Shown here one piece after another: positions 36,501 through 45,500 of a stretch of 64,000 bases of DNA (position 1 is the first letter of the stretch; every line of letters begins with the position of its first letter). The stretch covers positions 35,694,420-35,758,419 of the forward strand of contig LS997566.1 of the NCBI GenBank assembly GCA_000469685.2, in the 5' to 3' direction. The notes under the pieces are model-generated. The model worked only from the letters and a program-made list of their open reading frames with translations, was not told the origin of the DNA and did no database searches. The position numbers and the translations under genes are program-made. The DNA comes from Haemonchus contortus. Taxonomy: Eukaryota > Nematoda > Chromadorea > Rhabditida > Trichostrongylidae.

Positions 36501-39500
36501 ATTAACCCAGACCAATTCTTTGCAGACTGCTATCACACTTTGGTTCTTTTTTCGCTATCATAAATTTGGTCTGAGAAATCTGCAAAGTGCGGCTGCGTTG
36601 TTGGCGGGTCGAATGGCGTCAGAAAATGTCTAATGACTGGCCGAGCTGGTGGCGGACGGCACGGATACAACGATCGTTGCAGACATTTTGCAGACGTCAA
36701 AAGATGGCGAAACCAATTCACACAGCGTCAGGGCCTATTTCGATTCGAGGCCAGCGCCTACTATTACAAAACTATTACTTCAAGGGAGTAGGCTGTTTCC
36801 ATAATATTCCTATCGAGTCTAAGAATTAGCAGATGTTAGGAAAAATCGAAGAAAAGACTAATTCAGTAAAAAAAAAGATTCCCAAGTGTTAAGTAAGAAG
36901 TCATTCCACATATGTGGAAGTCCATCATCAACTGAAGGTTCTAACAACGTCATCAAGTCCCTTTATGGTATAGGAAACGTCACTCTTGGGAACAATTCAT
37001 ATGATATAGTTGCTCAAACGCTGTTCTCCTTGATCACCGGACAAAAACAACAAACGCCTACGCTATTCTTCCCCAAAGAATCCCAGACAGAAGATTGAGC
37101 TGGACTTATTCAAAAATAAAATATCAATAAAGTTTCATCTCTAACTTTGAATCAATAACGGGAAATTATATCACTGTGAGCTCTATGGCGAAAATGCGAC
37201 GTCAAACTGTAAAACTAAAGATTCCGTTTCTCAAATCATATCGAAACAATATAAAGTAATTCGGAAGAGTTGAGAAGTTTAAAGGGACGGACGAAAACCT
37301 TTTTTGGGAAAGAATCCGTTAAAGCCTATTTAGAAATTCACGAGTAAAATGTTCTCAAAAACATGATGCTCACTCCCATCGGTTGTTCATTAGATGCAAT
37401 ATGATGATTCATTTGAAAACCACGCTCATGGAACCTTTTTCACGCATAAATAGGTGAATCATGTCAGAATCCCTTACATTTTACACATATATTAAGGCAA
37501 GATGAGCCTACTACATTCCAGGCTTGTATAGTCGTACTTTACGCGAGAATTAATTTATTTCAAAAAATGTCTTGGATATCTTCAACTGCTTCTAAGGAGT
37601 GAACTCATCTGGAAAGAAGTCTCTAGTCTGCATTTTTATCAATTATATCCTACTATTCGCCTTAAAAATTTTACTTCTAAACTTTGTACCTTGCAGCTCA
37701 CACAGATGAATGCTTTCCAGATGTCCGAGCGGTACGCTCGAAAGACGGGTACGACACCGATGTAGCGCTCATAGTGGCGACAGCTTACGTCACCAAAAGG
37801 ATTCCTCGTACTCCCTCAACTATTCCGCCTATAACTGTGACTGAAGTTCAAGTACAAAAATTCCCATAGCTTCCAAACGGCGGGATATAAAAGGTCAGAG
37901 AACAGGTATAACTTATTGCTCCTAGCAAATGGTAGCCATCCAACCAGCGAAGCCTTTTACCAGTTTATCTGCCCTTCTAAGATTGTACGAAGGACTGAAG
38001 ACGCTCTCTTGGACACCGTCTCGACTTCGCAGACCCTTGTATGAGCCAAGGCACGAGGTAAGCAAACCAGCCCGTTTGGCCCTTCTACTTTATGCATTCG
38101 CTTATTCTGCGATTCTGTTCAAGGGTCTCATAATCCCACTCAGGTAAAGTACGAGAGGAGTCGCTTCTAAATCCCAGGTGGAAGACACTTCCCTGTTTAT
38201 ATGTGGAAGACATTGGGCGAATATATGAATCAACTGTTAAAGCACACCATACTGTCACAGTTGCACGGCAGCCCTTTGTACACCGTATAAAGAACTCCCA
38301 CCTTAGAAGCGACTCCCCACGTACTTTCCCTGAGTGGGATTATGAGACTCTTATACAGAATCGCAGAATAAGCAAATGCATCCAGCAGAAGGGCCAAACG
38401 GGCTGGTTTGCTTACCTCCTAAGGCACAAGGCATACAGCACAAGATCCCAACCGTTCATAGCTGAACCGTTTCCCCGTTAGATGTCTCGCTGAACGCCGT
38501 AACCTGGTCGGCTTAGTTGGTTGTCTCGCAGCACAGTATGCCGCTCAAGCCTAATGCTCCTCACTCCCGATAAGGAACTCGAACCGCTCTCCATTCCTGA
38601 GAAGAAACCTAATGCGATACGTAAGCCATAGGGATCAGTCAGCTTTGAGAATTCATTGCTCTTTGTAGCCAGCCATTAACTGGTACTTCTTTTCATCGAG
38701 CACAAAATCATTTCACTAGAACGTGTAATACGATACTTCGGCTAATCGTCATGACGTTGACGTCAGTCACAAAATCTCACTTAATAATAAAAGCTAATAC
38801 ATTTGAGACTACTGTAGCAGAGCGCTCAAATCCGATATTTCTGCTGAAAGCCCTTCACATGTAATAGCATAATAAGAATGTTTTGAAGCCAATTTTCACA
38901 AAATCCAAACCAAAATAGAATCTTCAACGACAAGTGGAAGTGAGCCAAATTTCAATTTCTGGATTTTCAAAGTTCGACAATATTACCTCTAGGAAGTAAT
39001 ATTGTCGAACTTTGAGAAGCCTTAAGTAGAAAAATCTGGCTATTTCCTTTTACACCACCGGACATGTTTGATATTAGCTACGTCCGCTCTTGAAAATTGC
39101 TTTCGTTACTCACAGACACTTCATTCTAATTATGTTCCGAGAGATTTCGCAGATGACAACCAAAACTGGGTACTGGAAACCGATTCTCGCAAAACTTTGT
39201 GAAATTTTGTTCTCATGTCGTATTGATTCCTCCTTTCGCCAGTCTTATGTAGCGTACAAATAAACACAACGAACTGAGCCACGCTCAGGTTGACTGTAGG
39301 TTGACTTTCACCCATTAATTGTTGATTGAGTGGGAAGGGGCTCGCCTAATTGTGCTTGTAAGCCACCTGGTCTCTCGCAGGACACCGACGTGGTAGACGA
39401 TCCGCTAAACTACCCTTCAATCATACAGGAAAATACCAAGACGGATGAGTGGCACACTTCCCAAAAATGTTGATCAATACCATGCAACTTGATATTACCG

Positions 39501-42500
39501 ATTTTTCCTTTGCTCTGCTGCTCGGAAACTCACCAGATGCGCAATCCTCTTCTATGAACTGGGTGCACTTTCAACAGTAGCAAACAGGATTTTATAAAGG
39601 ATGCTTGGAACCCAACTTTATACAATTATACTACGACGTAGTAAAAATCTCGCCTTGACTTTAGCTTTCAAAATGAACAGAGATTTACAAAAAAAGCCCT
39701 CCGCGTTCTATCAGAAAAAAATAAGTTCGGAGGAGCAAACAAATTTTAAAAAGAGAGCGAATACCCATGCATTTACTGAGAACCATTTCCCTTACCCAAC
39801 TCCCTCACTGAACATTCGAGAATCTGAATCAAGATGAGCTGCATAGTAGTAGTCTATAAGAATGTCTGGAGATGTCTGGAGACAAATGCTGACTTACATC
39901 CTATGGAAAGTTCAAACTTTTCGAATCCGAAATCACCAACTAGACACATTTCTTTTCGTCTGAAGAGACACAAATCCTATGGTCAAAACTTCCTATTGCA
40001 TGACCAGCATTTTTTGCTGAATACCCAAGATCATCATCCAACTTCCAACGCAGCTTATTTACAACTAAAAAAAACTCGATACTCACTTTTGCGTAACTTC
40101 ACCACCTTCTCGGCTTTTGTTGCGGCGTCCTTTATGTGAGTGTTATACTCCACAAGATAATTGCGTTCGTTCTCGAAAAAATCGTCCACATCCCTCTGAA
40201 AGTTTCGAAAGCCAGATTTTTATTGACAACTCCACTATTCCATTTTATAAGTAGTTGCCATCAGTCATAAAGAGCTTGAAAAACAAGCACACGATTTCTA
40301 TAGCAACGGAGCAGAAGATGAATTAAACGATTACGCTTTTCATTTTTCTCTAAAGTGCTCTTGCTCTCTGGTATTAAAGGAAATGCGGGGAATAGCGAAA
40401 CAGATGCCTGTCGACATATCAGGCTACGCCCATAGATCGCCACAGAAAGGTGATGGGATGGCGTCGAGGCCAGAGAGGACGGTAAGGGATATCAAACTTC
40501 AAACGGGTCCGAGGAATTTGAACATCAAAAGCGCGAGTCGTAAATATTGGAGAGCCGATGTGAAATGGCGTGCGACTAGCACGATGAATAAGACGTGTGA
40601 CGAACATGACACCGCATCTTCACTTGAAAACCACTAAAGCCCTGAACCACTAAACCAAAGGGGCAAATGATCAACAGATCCCATACGGGTGTGGGCCAAA
40701 GTATATATCGCTACAAGTGAGCCAAAGCCAAGGCGGAGCACGCATGGTCACCTCGATTAGTCTTGGTAAAACTTTTCACCTTTCGAGTTCAAACACTGAA
40801 GGTCTTGGCGCGACTAAAGATGACAGCCCAGCGTGCGTGACCTAGTTTGGACGAGTTGACGGCATGGTATGTGTCAACCCACACATAACTAACCCAGTTT
40901 CTGATCGTTTGACGAAAGGAACAACATGCTAAGCAATTCTAGTCCCTAGTCATTTCCACTCATTGACTTTCCTAGTTTAATTTCCAAAATTCGAATAGAA
41001 AATTCTCTTTGAAACGAAGGCAAAAAACATTTTCTGGAACCAAAATTCGTACCTGTCCAGAGAGCAGAACTTCGTCAGCAGACTGAGTTAATCGCTTCCA
41101 CAACGACTCAACTACTTCCTTCTTGTTTTTGCCACGAACGGATAACTGAAATGTATTGTGTTGGTGTAATAGACATGGGAGTCTCTGGAAAACCTGAAGT
41201 CCTTCGAGGTGAATCCAAAAAATGATATTTAAAAATAAATGGTAGCAAAGAATGGTAGACTAGAATACTTTAACGTAGGATGGGATTCCCATTCAAATTA
41301 ATTGAAAACTCCTTCGTGTTAGTAACTTCATTAAATAAACAAACTAGAACAACAACAATAACAAACTACTATAGTCATAAAATCCGTAATTTTTTCAACC
41401 GTAAGAGATAAACACCGTGAAAGAACCCCCACTGTTATACCTGAAAGTAGTGATGAATGAAATTATAAAAACAAAGAAACAAACAATAATTTGTTAGTAA
41501 ACACAGCATTAACACATCCATGACTGTGTGAGGTCGCGACTTTTCAAACACCTGGTAACTGCCTTAAGAAATGATCACGATCTACATAAATCCAGGATAC
41601 ATCAAGAAGAAAATAAATTTGAAATAATCAAGCTTAGCTATTCTACAGCTGTCTCGGGTACACAAGATCCAGTCTCCTGTACACCCACGACCGTTTTGAA
41701 ACAGCAGCGACCCTGCCCGAATAACCTTGTGGGATAGCGACCCTTTCAGCTCTGTCAATTACCACCAGCAGATGAATAAAGACATCCCCAGAAAATTGAC
41801 AGAACTAGAATTTCTCAGAACCTTTTAACCACTTAGCAACAAGGTCTCCTTCTTCACCACAGCATCTCAAACCGAAAGGAATTACCAATTTATGACGCGC
41901 TGCCGATTTGAGACCAATCCGTAGCTATGGAAATTGCACTCTCACACAGTTGTTAGTGCTTAGGGTGAAAATGTAGTTGGGGGGGGCCACGCGGCGCCGC
42001 GGCACTTTCCTCGTCTGGCGCTCTCCGCGGCGAGATAGTAAACAAGGAAGGGTAGGCGAGCCCGTAATGGTATTTAGGGACGTTTCATAGCTTTTTTATG
42101 TTATAGCTGTGTATTTTCACCTAATTTTAGGAAGGGGAGGGGCACCGGGGTGGGTGAGCCAATTGGACGTTCAACTTTTATCTCATCCCAGCTTTTTGAA
42201 CGAGATAACCATCTCACCCACCCCGGAGCCCCTCCCCTTCTTAAAAATAGGTTTTATCGGCTCAGAAGAAGAGTATCTATCATATGCAAGCATATCAACA
42301 CGTGTCAACAATTAGTTTGTTCTAAATCACGAAACATATAAGTACAACCTCACCATTCCTTCCCAGACTCAGGCCCACTACTATCTCGCTGTGGAGAGCG
42401 CCAGACGAGGAAAGTGTCGCGCCGCCGCGTGGCCCCTCCCAACTACATTTTCACCGTGCTTAGTTATACTCAGAAAACTTCAGTAAAAAACACTGAAACA

Positions 42501-45500
42501 AATCTCACAAGACCAAAAATAGTACAGACTGAAATCAATCAAAGATGACGAAAGGAAATTGAAAAAGGATGCCAAAAAATGGCTGCTGAAAACTATTTCC
42601 TGAGCTATCCGGGGGAAATAAAAATTGCACTCGAACTCTTAGCACTCAAGAACACACCTCATTTGACATCATCCTAATTGCATAGCAACTATAATACTTG
42701 CCCAAGTAACATAAGAAATCAACGAGAACGAAAAATGTCAAGAGAACGAAGTGTAATGGCTTGACGAACTAACAAAATAGATATGTCAGGAAATAGCTAC
42801 AGTAGGACTCACGCGCCTACGTAGTCACTACTTGGCCCAACTTTGCACAGATTCAACTGGAGCTGAAACCAGCGGAAGAAGAAGGGCAAGGTGCAGATTC
42901 TGTTTCCGGTTCCACATATTGATTCGTGACAATCTTGAAGAACGTCTCTCGCACAAGTAGTATTTCCGCTTCAGTCAGCTGTTTGGGTATGAAGACCAGG
43001 CAACCGCAGGGTTTCTGCGCTGACGGCATCGACGATGAAGGTGCAAATCGCTTCTCCGCTATAGGCGATATATCCGACTTCGAGTCTCGTTTCAAGGGCA
43101 CCGGCATAATTCTCGAGGATGTCGGTGATGCTGTTGTCGTTGGATTTTGAATTGTGATCAAAGAACGATATGACTGGCATCCTTGACATCTATATGCCCA
43201 ATAAGAACGCGTCTCGCCTTTATATTTCCCATGTCGTAATGTGATTTTCATGCGTGAAGCGCAACGACGGCATGTGATGGTATCGAGGTAAAGGTCGTTA
43301 GAACCATCGCGAATGAGACGTCTTACAAGGCATCGCCCATCATCGAATAAGTACACATTCCGAGGCATACATGGCGGTGACGATCGCTGAAAGAGCTACA
43401 GATGCAGCCCAGTGTACTAAACTACAAGAGATTCCTTTGATATAAGATCAGTAAGAAGTTGAAAAATACTAGACTGACTGACTGGAAACTAAGTAGAAGT
43501 TGAACAAAAACATGAGACAACTCTCGTGAGGAAAATGCTCTGAACTTTTGATCATAAAATTATGTTCTTAGAAAAAAGTAGAAAGCTAGAAATCCAATAA
43601 AAACATAGTCGAATTCGAAACTCTTTTACTTCCGATGTATTGAGGTTTTCCAGATAATAATAAAAAATAATAAGAGCCCTGAACCGCTCGTTATGACCCT
43701 TCATTAACGAGATCAGTGGCAAAAAAAATTCAAAGAAATTTTTTTTGTTTCGAATATTTGACACCAACATACCACGATTGCCTATTCTGAGTGGGCTATC
43801 ACGGACATAGTTTTTGTGTTACTTAAAAACTAGAAAATGAGCGTTCAATATAATAACGGATGTGATCTAGGCCAGCCACAGCTTTCTGCAGACATGAAGC
43901 CACCACTGGAACTATTAGAAACATTAATCTATAGGCTATCACGGAGAAACGAAATCTGTTTGTCATGGCATAAGTTCCGAGTTCCGAGCAACAAGAAAGG
44001 ATAAGAGGCCGAAAACTGAAGAAGTTCAGAGATAGTAGAGCTCAAAATAAGGAGCTAGTAGACAAGACCAGGGCAATCCGAAGAACAGTAGCGAGTTGCA
44101 GGGATTGAAATAACAGGCAATACCAGCTTCTAGGGCGGAGGTGGTGTAGCGGCAAGTGGCGTACTATCTCACACGCACGGTCAGGGGCTCGAATCGCGGA
44201 TCGATACCCGCCTAGACCAACTAAGCCTCCCATCTCTCCGGGGTCGGTTAATTGGTACCAGACTTGACTGGGAGGATAAAAGCACTGACTTGTACATCGG
44301 CACGCCACCGCAAGTCATTGTATAGGCCACATACGCACTCATCGCGCCACTATTGCGGGGGTGCAACCCTCAGGCGGGATTGATTCACACCAAAAACTTT
44401 ATCCTTTTATCAGCTCTAATGATAGATGCTTCCGTGAAAAGATTAAGCTTCGTCTTCCTTGATATGAGCAAACATAAGCATTTCAAAACCGAGCTCCAAT
44501 AGTCGAGATTTGGAAACGCCATCGGAAATGAAAGCAGCGAAGTAACAAAAAACAAAAACTAATCGAAGTGAAAACCACATGGGAGTAAGTAGGAAGAGTG
44601 TTAGGTGTGTTGTTTACAAGGAACGTTGACTTTGTAGAACTACAGAAAAAAATGGTCCTTCGTTTCCTAACAGATTAGATCAAGAACACCAGTAATAACA
44701 GATAAAAAACCACTGTAAGCTGGAAAGTAGTCAGAAACTTTTCCAATCAATGCTGACCTTCTGAAAACCTTAGCGGGAAGCGCAACAGTGTAACATGGCA
44801 TAGCAACAAATAAACTACTTATTTCAGCTTGAAATAACGTCAAGAATAATTGAATTTAAAGCTATATTATAATGCATCGATGAGGCTACTGCTTTGAGGT
44901 TGAAGGCGGTAAAAAATCATTAACGAAGCACGACAAGAAAGGAAGACTCACTTCATCTTCATACTGCAAGAAAATGCGGAAGTTGGAATCCTGCCGGAAT
45001 ACCGGATGAGCAGCAATTCGTTGCAGGAACACTTCATGCATGGCGACAGTTTTCTTGAACTGGGCAAGATAATCCCTAAATCCATTTTACCTATCACTTG
45101 AATAACAGGCAACAAAATGTTTGGAGAGAATCTTTATGCACACGCACTATAAGAAATTGATAACATACTGTTCGAGTTCTTGTTTCATTTTCAAAAACTC
45201 CTCTTTTGTCATGGTCGCTTCTCCTTCACCGAGTTTTTGCAGCTTTTCACGTGATGAATCAAAATCGGGTCGAGGTGGAGCCGGAGGGACCTTAGCTTAG
45301 AAGTATTGAGTCTTTAGCGCTCCGTTAAGTTTGATACGCCAACAATTTGGCAAAATTGTCACAAAAAGGAAAAGGTGATCTCTTGCTGTTTGCAGAAAAA
45401 ACTTTTTTTGTTTAAATGCACAGGACTAAAAAGGGATCGACTCACAATGAAACCCGCATAGCTTTCGTTTTCATCCAACACACTATGAAGCCAGAGAAAT

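Larger units (their letters stand above)
31342..40086 (-). other. snx-6 intron 7 (8.7 kb)
   Basis: Separates the exon ending VVKLRK from the one beginning [10 protein letters not shown]. It holds a short repeat resembling 6905-7045 (about 35990-36115), a foldback element (38055-38418) and a perfect 49-nt hairpin (38967-39015). I see nothing else supportable. Confidence 0.85.
41146..44951 (-). other. snx-6 intron 5 (3.8 kb)
   Basis: Contains the palindromic element at 41964-42455, the nested zinc-ribbon ORF at 42853-43368 on the same strand as snx-6, and SINE copy C at 44125-44398. Confidence 0.85.

Noticed and set aside
44125..44200. tRNA gene
   Set aside because: Box A and box B are present but no acceptor stem or intact anticodon arm forms, and the unit is dispersed as a longer repeat.
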